This document shows, one piece after another, positions 18,481 to 26,969 of a stretch of 64,000 nucleotides of DNA. The stretch's first letter is position 1. The number at the start of each line of letters is the position of its first letter. The stretch comes from JAOUEA01 sp963790335 (GTDB lineage: Bacteria > Actinomycetota > UBA4738 > HRBIN12): positions 558,001 through 622,000 of the forward strand of contig CAWBOB010000008.1 of assembly GCA_963790335.1 (NCBI GenBank). Direction: 5' to 3'. The position numbers and the translations under genes are program-made. The notes beneath the pieces were generated by a model, which made no database searches, was not told the DNA's origin, and saw nothing but the letters and a program-made list of their open reading frames with translations.

Positions 18481-19413
18481 ATGGCGGAATCAGTCGCGGA
18501 GGGAGGGCCGGGGGCCCGGCGTATCAAGGCCCCCCGGTTCCTCCTGGCGATCCCGGCGTGGGCGTGGTTCGTCTTCTTCTACGCCATCCCGGTCCTGTGG
18601 ATCGCGTACTACAGCTTCGGATACAAGCCCGACCCGTTCCGGACGATCGCGACCGACCGCCTCTCGTTCGACAACTACCGCGACGCGCTCGATCCGACCT
18701 TCTTCCGTGTGTTCACGGGCACGCTCAAGATCTCGCTGCTGGGCACGGCATTGTGCCTGGCGATCGGGTTCCCCTTCGCCTATTGGCTGGCGACCCGCGT
18801 CTCTTCGCGATGGAAGGGTCTGCTGCTCGGCCTCTGCATCGTGCCGTTCTGGACGAACTTCCTCGTGCGGACGATCGGATGGTTCATCCTGTTGACCGCC
18901 GAAGGTCCGCTCTACGGGCTGCTGAACGGGTTGGGGCTCCGCGACTCGCCGATCGACTTCCTCGACACCGTGGGCGCTGTGCAGCTCGGCGTCGTCTACA
19001 ACTACTTGCCGCTCATGATCTTCCCGTTGTTCGTCGCCCTCGAGCGCCTCGATCCGGCGCTCAGGGAAGCCTCGAAGGATCTCGGAGCGACCCGGCTCAC
19101 CACCTTCCGCCAGGTCACGGTGCCGCTGGCTTCGCCCGGCATCGCGGCCGGCGTGCTGCTCGTGTTCATCCCGCTCACGGGTGACTACATCACCGCGCTG
19201 GTGCTCGGCGGCGCGAAAGGCAACATGGTGGGCAACCTCGTCGCCAGCCAGTTCACGGTTGGGCAGAACTGGCCGCTCGGCTCGGCGATGGCGGTGATGC
19301 TCATCATCATGATCCTTGCGGTCGTGGCCACCGGCGCGATGCTCCTGCTGGTGACCCGCTGGGCGCTTCGGTCACGCAGGCAATTCGAGATCCCGGCGGT
19401 GGCAGGAGTATGA
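18481..19413 (+). CDS. potB: Polyamine-type ABC transporter permease
   Basis: Inner-membrane permease of 310 residues with six helices. It has the FWTNFLVRTIGWFILL region typical of PotB and the EAA loop (DPALREASKDLGATRL) that contacts the ATPase. It lies between the binding protein and the second permease, overlapping the latter by ATGA. The intact frame contrasts with both neighbours. The substrate is inferred from the operon. Confidence 0.9.
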   Translation: MAESVAEGGPGARRIKAPRFLLAIPAWAWFVFFYAIPVLWIAYYSFGYKPDPFRTIATDRLSFDNYRDALDPTFFRVFTGTLKISLLGTALCLAIGFPFAYWLATRVSSRWKGLLLGLCIVPFWTNFLVRTIGWFILLTAEGPLYGLLNGLGLRDSPIDFLDTVGAVQLGVVYNYLPLMIFPLFVALERLDPALREASKDLGATRLTTFRQVTVPLASPGIAAGVLLVFIPLTGDYITALVLGGAKGNMVGNLVASQFTVGQNWPLGSAMAVMLIIMILAVVATGAMLLLVTRWALRSRRQFEIPAVAGV

Positions 19414-20335
19414 GCTCGGCTGTGGAGGCTCCATCCGCCAGCGCCGCTGCGGATCGCTCGGCCGCTCGGTCGCCGCACGGCCGGCGTCGCGATCCGGTCA
19501 ACGGTCTCCTGCGCCTGTGGGGGGTGCTCGTCTACATCTTCCTGTTCCTGCCGATCGCGGTCATCGTCGTGTACTCGTTCAACGACGGCCGAGCGATGGT
19601 GGTGTGGGAGGGACTGGGGCTGTCGGGGTTCCGCGCGCGCGTTCGACAGTCAGGTGATACCCGGCGCGGTCCGCACCTCGATCCTGGCGGCGATCGGAAG
19701 CTCGGTGATCGCGACCATCCTGGGCACGCTGGCCGGCATCGCGCTCGCTCGCCGCAAGGGGCGGTGGATACCGCTGTTCTTCGCGCCTCGTGTTCCTGCT
19801 GCTCGTGACTCCCGAGATCGTGGATGCGATCTCGTTGCTGATCTGGTACGTGCGTGTTGGCGGGCCGTTCGGTCCCGACAACCCGCTGCCCGTGGGCTTC
19901 GGCCTGTTGCGGCTCTGGGTCGGACACTCGCTGTTCAGCGCGGCCGTCGTGACGCTCATCGTTCGTGCGCGGCTCCAGGGGCTCGATGAGTCGCTCGAGG
20001 AGGCCGCCGCCGATCTGTACGCGTCGCCGGGGCGGCGGTTCCGCACCATCACCCTGCCGCTGATGGCGCCGGCCGTGCTCGCGAGCGCGTTGCTCGCCTT
20101 CAGCTTCTCGCTCGACAACACGATCATCTCGTCGTTCGTGGCCGTGCCGGGGGCGACCCCGTGGCCGGTGGTCGTCGTGAGCGCGCTGCGGTCGACGCTT
20201 CGCCCCGAGATCGCGTCGATGTCGACGATCGTGCTGGGGTTGACGCTCGTCGCGCTGGGCACCGTCGCGCTCGTGCTCCGCCGCACCGGCGCCTCGACCG
20301 AGGAAGTCGCTCAGACGCTCACCGGCGCCGGCTGA
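19410..20335 (+). pseudogene. potC: Polyamine-type ABC permease with two frameshifts
   Basis: Second permease of the operon. It begins in one frame (NGLLRLWGVLVYIFLFLP through GLSGF), continues in a second (FDSQVIPGAVRTSILAAIG, IALARRKGRWIP) and ends in a third (LVFLLLVTPEIV to TLTGAG, stop 20335). The breaks fall in the CGCGCGCG run at about 19632-19643 and in CGCGCC near 19788. Corrected, it is a normal six-helix PotC of about 308 residues with an EAA loop (ESLEEAAADLYASP). Both breaks lie in slippage-prone runs, so sequence error is likely. Confidence 0.85.
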
Positions 20336-20887
20336 TCAGCCGTTCGGGTCGACCACGTGGCCCGTCGTGTCGATGTGGTTCTCCTCGACCTGCTCGCCCG
20401 CTTCCCACGCCTCTCCCCGTCGCATCGCGAGGATCATGTTGATCTCGCCCGCGTGGTAGATCTCGTGGCCGGCCATCATGGCGATGATCTCGCGCAGGGG
20501 CACGCTGCGCCCCCAAGGCAGCGGCCGCTCGAGATCGAGGTCGGCTGGAGGCTGGGTCGAGGTCAGCCACCGCTCCTGTGTGAGCACCGACCACTCCAGG
20601 ATCTCGCGCAGGTAGGCCTCGGTCGGATCGATCTGGTCACGGAGCCCGCGGGGCCACTCGATCTGCTCCCAGGTGCGTGGCGCCTCGTCGAACGCGAACG
20701 AGTGATAGACCGCGCTCCACCCCGCCGTGTGCTTGATGAGCCCGAGGATCGAACGGAAGCCTCCACCCGCGTCGAGCGCCTCGTCGAGCGAGATGCCGCG
20801 CACGTTGTCGGTGAACGTGCGGTGCGCTTCCTCGAACGCGGCCTGCGCCAGTCGATGCTCAGCTCCCATCACGCGAGATGATGCCAC
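20336..20887 (-). CDS. DinB/YfiT-family protein
   Basis: A 183-residue four-helix-bundle protein of the DinB superfamily. Metal-binding histidines are expected at LIKHTAGWS and in GHEIYHAGEINM, the usual third position. Members include thiol-dependent transferases (mycothiol or bacillithiol S-transferases), common in actinobacteria; the exact thiol is not predictable. Its stop codon is back to back with the stop of the permease gene inside a 14-base palindrome (20329-20342). GTG 20887 is used; ATG 20869 is possible. Confidence 0.8.
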   Translation of the reverse strand: MASSRVMGAEHRLAQAAFEEAHRTFTDNVRGISLDEALDAGGGFRSILGLIKHTAGWSAVYHSFAFDEAPRTWEQIEWPRGLRDQIDPTEAYLREILEWSVLTQERWLTSTQPPADLDLERPLPWGRSVPLREIIAMMAGHEIYHAGEINMILAMRRGEAWEAGEQVEENHIDTTGHVVDPNG

Positions 20888-20937
20888 CGCGGGCAGGCTC
20901 GCGACCGCTCCTCGCCTCCGGAGGATCGATGAAGGGT

Positions 20938-21580
20938 CTACGTGTCTCGCTCATGAGATCGGCGAGCTCTTGTGAACCCCAGTTCGGACCCTGCGGCGCG
21001 CATGCACACCTCGACCGCGTGTCGAAGGTCATGCCGCCGGTGCCGGTCACGACCTGCACGGCGAGTCCGTTGACGGTCGCGTAGAGGTGGGTCACGGCCT
21101 TGTCGACGGCACGACACCGGAAGGCTCTGGCCGCGACGCCCGAGCGCACGACCTCGCCGAGCAGCCCGACCCACCGCGCCTCGAGCTCGGCGACGAGCTC
21201 GCGCACGCCGTGATCATGCGCCGCGAGGGTCCAGGCCTCGAGCCAGAGCGCCCACCCCGGGTCGGCCGGCCCGTCGGGCATGTTGAGCTCGAGCAGCCGT
21301 CGGAGCCGCTTGGGCCCGGGCGCGATCGACGTCGAGCTGAGCGTCGACCTCCTCGTGCATGCGATCTTCGACGAACCGCAACGCCTCCATGAGCACGAGA
21401 TCCTTGCTGCGGAAGTAGTACATGACGTGGCCCGGACTCATGCCCGCCCGATCGGCGATGTCGGAGATGCGGGTCGCCGCGAGCCCGCGATCGGCGATGA
21501 CGGCGAGCGCGGCTTCCATCACGCGCTCCCGACGTTCGCGGCCTCGATCGCTTCCGCTTGCGTTCGCCCGATCGACCATC
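20938..21580 (-). pseudogene. TetR-family regulator with two frameshifts
   Basis: Starts MVDRANASGSD with a clear TetR helix-turn-helix (AALAVIADRGLAATRISD, SPGHVMYYFRSKD). The ligand domain then moves between frames: a shift near 21313 in a G/C run leads to LRRLLELNMPDGPADPGW, and another near 21021 leads to VEVCMRAAGSELGF and a stop at 20938. Corrected length is about 213 residues. A perfect palindrome just upstream of its start is the likely operator, shared with the divergent GcvT-like gene, which is also broken. Confidence 0.75.
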
Positions 21581-21581
21581 C

Positions 21582-21596
21582 TAGAATCCCATTCTA
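21582..21596. promoter_or_regulatory. TetR operator palindrome TAGAAT-CCC-ATTCTA
   Basis: A perfect 6-base inverted repeat with a 3-base centre lies one base upstream of the TetR start and 24 bases before the divergent gene. This placement would let the regulator repress both. Confidence 0.65.
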
Positions 21597-21619
21597 ATCT
21601 CGAAACGGGGGCACGAGGC

Positions 21620-22794
21620 ATGACCAGCGCCGAGCGATACCTGACCGAAGCGACCTTCTTCACCGGACCGTGGTACCGGCGGTCGCCGTACTTCGAGGCC
21701 ACCGTGCGGGCCGGGTGCAAGCAGTGGGACGTCTACAACCACACGATGCTGCCCGGCTACTACGACGACCCCAACAAGGAGTACGAGCGGCTGCTCAACG
21801 CCGTGGTCGTATGGGACGTCGGCGCCGAGTGGACGATCGAGGTCAGCGGCCCCGACGCCGATCGGCCTGATCGACATGATCACGTGTCGCGACCTCACGA
21901 AGTGCGCGATCGGTCAGGCGAAGTACATGCTCGTCACCGCGCGCGACGGCGGCATCGTGAACGACCCCGTGCTGCTGCACGTCGCCGAGGACCAGTGGTG
22001 GATGCAGCTCGCCGATTCCGACGCCGGTCTGTACGCGCTCGGCATCGCGACCGGGCTCGGTCTCGACGTCGAGGTCTTCCACCCCGACGTCTACCCCATG
22101 CAGGTGCAGGGGCCGTCGTCGGCGAAGACGCTCGAGAAGCTCGTCGGCCCGGCGATCTACGACCTGAAGTACTACTGGTGCGGTCGGTTCGAGATCGAGG
22201 GCATGCCGGTCGTGATCAGCCGCACCGGGTTCACCGCCGCTCCGGGCTTCGAGGTGAACTGCCTCGACTTCGAGCCACGGCGATGCCCTCTGGAACGCGG
22301 TGCTCGGGGCGGGCGAGGAGTTCGACATCAGCGTCGCGGCGCCGAGCATGGCCAAACGCATCGAAGCCGGCATGATGAACTACGGCTCCGACATGACGAT
22401 CGAGAACAACCCGTTCCAACTCATGGGGTTGGAGCGGCTCGTGGAGGAACAGCCCCAGGACTACATCGGCAAGGAGGCGCTCGAGCGCATCCGGCGCGAA
22501 GGCGTGAAGGACAAGCTCGTCGGTATCGAGTTCGAAGCCGACGGCGGGTTCGAGATCGACCCGGCCGACTTCTGGCCCGCGTTCCACGAGGGCAAGGAAG
22601 TCGGCAAGGTCACCGACGCCGTGTGGTCACCCCGGCTCGAGCGGAACATCGGCTACGTGTGGGTGCCGATCGAGCTCTCGGAACCGGGAACGACGCTCGA
22701 CGTCGAATCCCAGCACGGTCACCTCGTGGGCACGACCGCCGCGATCCCCTTCGTCGACCCGAAGAAGCAGGTGCCCGCCGCGTCGCTGGCGTAG
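21620..22794 (+). pseudogene. GcvT/DmdA-like tetrahydrofolate-dependent enzyme, two frameshifts
   Basis: Member of the aminomethyltransferase fold, about 390 residues when corrected. The first segment (YRRSPYFEATVRAGCKQWDVYNH) breaks near 21866 in the SGPDA-DRLIDM region, the second (MITCRDLTKCAIGQAKYM to RTGFTAAPGFEVN) breaks near 22277, and the last runs to the stop at 22794. The family includes glycine-cleavage T protein, DMSP demethylase and sarcosine/dimethylglycine demethylases, all passing C1 units to folate. The sequence looks closest to DmdA-like proteins, but substrate is not decided. It is controlled by the divergent TetR, judging by the shared operator. Confidence 0.75.
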
Positions 22795-22884
22795 TTCGAT
22801 CGGCTGTCGCGAGCACGGTGAAGCCCAGGCATCGACAGATGCCCTTGGACGCCGCGAGGTCGCCGATCGTCACGTCGCGCGGGT

Positions 22885-23340
22885 TCACGTATCGGCTCCG
22901 GGCAAGCTGCTCTCACCCGACGTAGATGGGAACGCGATCGCGCCGTCGGCGTCGAGCACGAGGCTCGGATTGAACGCGACCTCCCACGGATGTCCATCGG
23001 GGTCGACGAAGACACCGGCGTAGCCCCCGTAGAAGGTGTCGCGAGGCTCGACGCTGATGCGTGCACCTGCTTCCCGAGCCTGCTCGATCACCGCGTCGAC
23101 CTCATCGGTCGAACCGACGTTGTGCGCGAGGGTCACGCCGCCCCAGCCCATGCCGTCGGCGACTCCGCTGTCCTCGGCAAGCTTCTGCCGGCTCCACAGG
23201 ATCAGGAACATGCCGCCGACGCGGAAGAACACCGTCTCCTCGACCTCGAGGTCGGCGCGCCAGCCCATGCGTTCGTAGAAGCTCCGGGCTGCCGTTACGT
23301 CGGCGACGCCCAGGGTGACGATGGTGAACCGCTGCTCCAT
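22885..23340 (-). CDS. VOC-family protein
   Basis: A 151-residue glyoxalase-fold protein. It starts RFTIVTLGVADVTAARSFYERMGW, a typical first half, with the second half holding STDEVDAVIEQAREAG and VFVDPDGHPWEVAFNP, where the Glu is a likely metal ligand. The tail is Ser/Gly-rich. It stands alone on the minus strand. No ligand can be assigned. Confidence 0.88.
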   Translation of the reverse strand: MEQRFTIVTLGVADVTAARSFYERMGWRADLEVEETVFFRVGGMFLILWSRQKLAEDSGVADGMGWGGVTLAHNVGSTDEVDAVIEQAREAGARISVEPRDTFYGGYAGVFVDPDGHPWEVAFNPSLVLDADGAIAFPSTSGESSLPGADT

Positions 23341-23372
23341 CGCGGCTCACACTATCCGGCGGTTCCGACGAG

Positions 23373-23407
23373 CGAGCGCGGGGCCGTTCGGCGCGGCCCC
23401 GCGCTCG
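23373..23407 (-). terminator. Perfect 14-bp hairpin after the YCII gene
   Basis: Arms CGAGCGCGGGGCCG (23373-23386) and its exact complement (23394-23407) with a 7-base loop, 16 bases past the YCII stop and ahead of the VOC start. No T-run follows. Confidence 0.65.
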
Positions 23408-23422
23408 TGGTCCGTCAGGCCC

Positions 23423-23740
23423 TCACATCACCTCGAAGGTCTCGTAGATCGTGATGCCGGCGCCACCCTGTAGCACCGGGCAGTCCTTCGCCAAGGCGAC
23501 GGCGTCATCGAGCGAGTCGGCCGTCAGGATCGAGTAGCCCGACGCGGAGCCGCCCCCGCCGTCGGACACGGCCCCATCGCCGGCGATCGACTTCGCTGCA
23601 CCCGAGAACGGGTTTCCCGGGTCCTTCACGGCTGAGCCCAGGTTGGTGAACCAGGCCGTCCACGCTTCCATGACCTGCTTCTGTTCCTGCTCGGTCTCGG
23701 GCATCGACCCACCCTGGTAGAGCAGCAGGAAGTCACTCAT
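23423..23740 (-). CDS. YCII-related (DGPF) domain protein
   Basis: A 105-residue protein of the YCII/DGPF family, opening MSDFLLLYQGG and ending with the strand LQGGAGITIYETFEVM. In actinobacteria such genes often neighbour ECF sigma factors of the SigG/SigJ type, and one is encoded 1.8 kb away here. The role is unknown; the fold suggests a small-ligand binder or enzyme. GGGAGGAGGGG precedes the ATG. It may be transcribed from the MFS gene upstream. Confidence 0.82.
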   Translation of the reverse strand: MSDFLLLYQGGSMPETEQEQKQVMEAWTAWFTNLGSAVKDPGNPFSGAAKSIAGDGAVSDGGGGSASGYSILTADSLDDAVALAKDCPVLQGGAGITIYETFEVM

Positions 23741-23852
23741 GTTCCCCTCCTCCCGCGCGGCCTTCGGTGTCCGCGCATCTGCCCCAACGACGAACACGAG
23801 CCTCGATCCTCGACATCAAGGGGCCGGGATCTCGACCGTGCGACGTGCGATC

Positions 23853-25458
23853 TCACCCGCCCGTGGTCGCCGGCTGCAGGGAGTCCTGCGATCCGTCGGC
23901 TTCCATCTCGACATCCTGAGAGACCCCCGGGGGCACATGACGGAGCATCGTCACCGCGAGCACCGAGATGCCGATCGCCACGACGGTTGCGACGGCGGTG
24001 CTCACCCGCATGCCGAGGATGAAAGCCTCGCGCGAGGCATCGAGCAGTGCCGCGCCCAACGACGCAGGCAACTGATCCGCTGCCGCGGTGGCGGCGCCGA
24101 GTGTGTCGCGGGCCGCCGAGGCGGCCTCGACCGGTACGTCCGCGGGCACCAGATCGAGCAGCTCTCGGCGATAGACGGCGGTGCCGATGCTTCCGAGGAT
24201 CGCGATACCGACCGCACCTCCGAGCTCCGCGCCGGTCTCGGAGATGCCGGAGGCCGCCCCCGCGCGCTCGGGGGGAGCGGATCCGACGATCAGGTCGGTC
24301 GTCGCCGTGAACACGGGCGCCAGGCCGAGCGAGATCACGACCGAGCCCACGACGAGCACCGTGAGACCGGGCGATCCGTCGAGCTGGGTCAGCATCGCGA
24401 GGCCGACGGCGCTCATCGCCAACCCCGTGCCGATCACGTACGCCGGGCGGAACCGCCGCAGCAGCCGCGGTGCGACCTGCGCTCCCACGATGAATCCGAG
24501 CGCCGACGGCAGTGACCACATGCCCGCCTCGAGTGGCGACAGTCCCAGCACGAGCTGCAGGTACTGCGCGACGAACAGGAAGTAGCCGAACGCCACGAAG
24601 ATGCTGAGCATGTTGACCGCGAGGGCCGCGTTGAACGAGCGGTTGCGGAACAGGTCGAGGTCGATCATCGGGTCGTCGAGCGAGCGCTGACGTCGCACGA
24701 AGATGATGCCGACCGCGAGGCCGGCGACGATCGCGGCGACGGGGAGCCAACCGATGCCGTCCTGCGCGATCTGCTTGAGACCGAAGATCACGCCCAGGAT
24801 GGCGACCAGCGACATCGCCGCACTCGTGAGGTCGAGCCGGCCCGCGTCGGGAGCGCGGTACTCGGGCAGCAGCTTCGGTCCGAGCACGAGCAGCAACGCC
24901 ATCACCGGCACCGCCATCAGGAAGACCGAGCCCCACCAGAAGTTCTCCAGGAGCACGCCGCCGACCACGGGCCCGACCGCGCCGCCCGCCGAGAACCCCA
25001 TGATCCACACGCCGATCGCGACGGTGCGCTGCCGCGGGTCGAGGAACATGTTGAAGATCAACGACAGCGTCGCGGGCGCAAGCGTCGCCCCCGCGACGCC
25101 CTGCAGCGCTCTCGCTCGCGATCAGCATCTCGGGGCTCGTGGCGAACGCGGCCACGACGGAGACGGCGGCGAACGCGGCGCCCCCGATCATCAACAGGCG
25201 TCGACGTCCGATGCGGTCTCCCAGGGTTCCCATCGTGACGAGGAAGCCCGCCACCATGAACCCGTAGATGTCGACGATCCAGAGCAGCTGGGTGCTGCTC
25301 GGTTCGAGGTCCGCGCTGAGTGAGGGCACCGCGAGGTGCAGCACCGTGAGGTCCATCGCGTAGAGCAAGCACGCGAGCGTGAGCACCGCGAGCCCGATCC
25401 ATTCGCGCCGCGTCGCCTGGGGTGGGGTTTCGGTCTCGGTCTGCATCTCGAGCGACAT
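23853..25458 (-). pseudogene. MFS drug exporter (EmrB/QacA type), frameshift near 25115
   Basis: A 14-helix drug:H+ antiporter of about 535 residues when corrected. The N-terminal part (REWIGLAVLTLACLLYAMDLTVLHLAVP cut here to its features: motif D1, then WIVDIYG and LGDRIGRR motif A) breaks after MLIAS. The rest (ALQGVAGATLAPATLS, then GPVVGGVLLENFWW motif C and all later helices) is in a neighbouring frame to 23853. One extra base near 25115 accounts for it. The start at 25458 has GGAGGTAGGA upstream. It is divergent from the ECF sigma gene. Confidence 0.85.
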
Positions 25459-25556
25459 CTTCCTACCTCCGCGTCGTCGTGAACGTGGTCTCACCTGCTC
25501 CGACGACATGCGGTCGGCGAACTCATCGTTCCGGGGCTCATCTCGCGACGACCTCG

Positions 25557-25562
25557 TAGGGT
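25557..25562 (+). promoter_or_regulatory. -10 element TAGGGT, leaderless start
   Basis: TAGGGT ends 6 bases before the sigma-factor ATG at 25569. No ribosome-binding site is present. Confidence 0.5.
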
Positions 25563-25568
25563 GGATGC

Positions 25569-26549
25569 ATGGTTCGTGCGCCGGAAGACCGAGACCTGGA
25601 TCGCCGACTGGAGCTGCACCGGCGAGAGCTCACGGCGTACGCCTACCGCATGCTCGGCTCGGCGTTCGAGGCCGAGGACGCCGTGCAGGAGACGATGCTC
25701 CGAGCCTGGCGGAGCTTCGGCCGGTTCGAGGGTCGGTCGACGCTGCGCTCCTGGCTGTACCGCATCACGACGAACGTCTGCCTCGACATGCTGAGTGGCA
25801 AGGAGCGCCGAGCCCGTCCGATGGATCTCGGGCCGGCGCAGCAGGCCGACATCTCGCTGATGGGCGAGCCGCTCGCCGAGTCCACGTGGATCCTGCCGGT
25901 GCCCGACGCCAGCGTGCTGCCCACGAGCGGTGACCCTGCCGAAGCGGCCGAGGTCCGGGATTCGATCCGCCTCGCGTTCGTCGCGGCGCTGCAGCTCCTG
26001 CCGCCGAAGCAGCGAGCGGTGCTCGTGCTCCGTGATGTGTTCCGCTGGAAGGCGTCGGAGGTCGCGGAACTGCTGGACACGTCGGTCGCCTCGGTCAACA
26101 GCGCCCTGCAGCGAGCCCACGCCACGCTCGAGTCCGCCACCGTCTCCGACGCGGAACCGCTCCGCCCGATGGACGACGAACAGCGAGCGTTGCTGGAACG
26201 TTACGTGGAGGCGTTCGAGCGATACGACATGGGATCGCTCACGTCGCTGCTGCGCGAGGACGCGACGTGGTCGATGCCGCCCTACCGCCTCTGGCTGCAG
26301 ACACACGACGACATCACGACCTGGTGCCTGGGCCCGGGCATCGGATGTCGCGGCTCGCGACTCCTGCCGATCGAAGCCAACGGGTCTCCGGCGTTCGCTC
26401 AGTACAAGCCCAGCGCCGAAGGAGGCCACGAGCCGTGGGCGCTGCAGGTGCTGGAGGTCTCAGGTGGTCGAATCACCGGGATCACCTTCTTCCTCGACAC
26501 AGCGCACCTGTTCCCGCTCTTCGGGTTGCCCGACCGCCTCGAGGTCTGA
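25569..26549 (+). CDS. ECF sigma factor with C-terminal SnoaL domain
   Basis: RNA polymerase sigma-70 factor of the large extracytoplasmic-function type, 326 residues. Region 2 (YAYRMLGSAFEAEDAVQET, about 23-60) and region 4 (QLLPPKQRAVLVLRD, SVASVNSALQRA, about 138-186) are clear. A SnoaL-like domain covers about residues 200-326 (LLERYVEAFERYDMGSL onward). In this group the SnoaL domain replaces a separate anti-sigma factor as sensor. The ATG is 6 bases after TAGGGT, so likely leaderless. Divergent from the MFS exporter, a plausible target. Its 3' end overlaps the STAS gene on the other strand. Confidence 0.92.
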   Translation: MVRAPEDRDLDRRLELHRRELTAYAYRMLGSAFEAEDAVQETMLRAWRSFGRFEGRSTLRSWLYRITTNVCLDMLSGKERRARPMDLGPAQQADISLMGEPLAESTWILPVPDASVLPTSGDPAEAAEVRDSIRLAFVAALQLLPPKQRAVLVLRDVFRWKASEVAELLDTSVASVNSALQRAHATLESATVSDAEPLRPMDDEQRALLERYVEAFERYDMGSLTSLLREDATWSMPPYRLWLQTHDDITTWCLGPGIGCRGSRLLPIEANGSPAFAQYKPSAEGGHEPWALQVLEVSGGRITGITFFLDTAHLFPLFGLPDRLEV

Positions 26550-26864
26550 TCCGGAGATCACCGGCAACACGTCGACGAGGCCGACGAGTGAGATCAACGA
26601 CTCGAGTTCGCTGCTCATGCGGATGAGGACGAGGTGGCACCCGGCCTTCCGGGCGGTGAGCTGGAGGCGAGCCAGGACCTCGACGATCGCCGCGTCGGCG
26701 TGGCTCACGGTGCCGACGTCGCACACGATCGTGCCGGTGCGCGCCTCGAGCAGCGCGTGCACACGGTCGCAGAGGGCCGCGACGTCGCTCGGGGCGACAG
26801 GAGTGGGCAGCATCAACATGATCGTCATCCGTGAGGTGGGACCGAGTGCGGGATCCGAACTCAT
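26460..26864 (-). CDS. STAS-domain protein (anti-sigma factor antagonist-like)
   Basis: A 134-residue protein with a STAS fold: LCDRVHALLEARTGTIVCDV, then VSHADAAIVEVLARLQLTARKAGCHLVLI. The Ser/Asp around SHADAA marks the site usually phosphorylated in SpoIIAA-like antagonists, here SHAD. The C-terminal 30 residues are acidic and encoded opposite the sigma gene (90-base convergent overlap). A second start, ATG 26828, is possible; neither has a strong ribosome site. It would act in partner-switching control of a sigma factor, though no anti-sigma kinase is encoded nearby. Confidence 0.72.
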   Translation of the reverse strand: MSSDPALGPTSRMTIMLMLPTPVAPSDVAALCDRVHALLEARTGTIVCDVGTVSHADAAIVEVLARLQLTARKAGCHLVLIRMSSELESLISLVGLVDVLPVISGSDLEAVGQPEEREQVRCVEEEGDPGDSTT

Positions 26865-26917
26865 CGCGACGTGATCGCGAGGTGTGGCGTCCGCTCGAAC
26901 CCGCGATCGACATCAGG

Positions 26918-26937
26918 ATACCCTAGAGGGGTATAGT
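26918..26937 (+). promoter_or_regulatory. CsoR-like operator ATACCC-N5-GGGTAT and -10 TATAGT
   Basis: An inverted repeat with 6-base arms (26918-26923, 26929-26934) resembles copper-sensing CsoR operators and overlaps a TATAGT -10 (26932-26937). It lies 32 bases before the copper-ATPase start. Confidence 0.55.
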
Positions 26938-26969
26938 ATGGGTCGACGACCGACGGAGGAGAGACAGCG

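Noticed and set aside
22795..22884. Possible short minus-strand gene (MNPRDVTIGDLAASKG...)
   Set aside because: The sequence is short, has no ribosome site and runs opposite the GcvT-like gene after about 30 codons.
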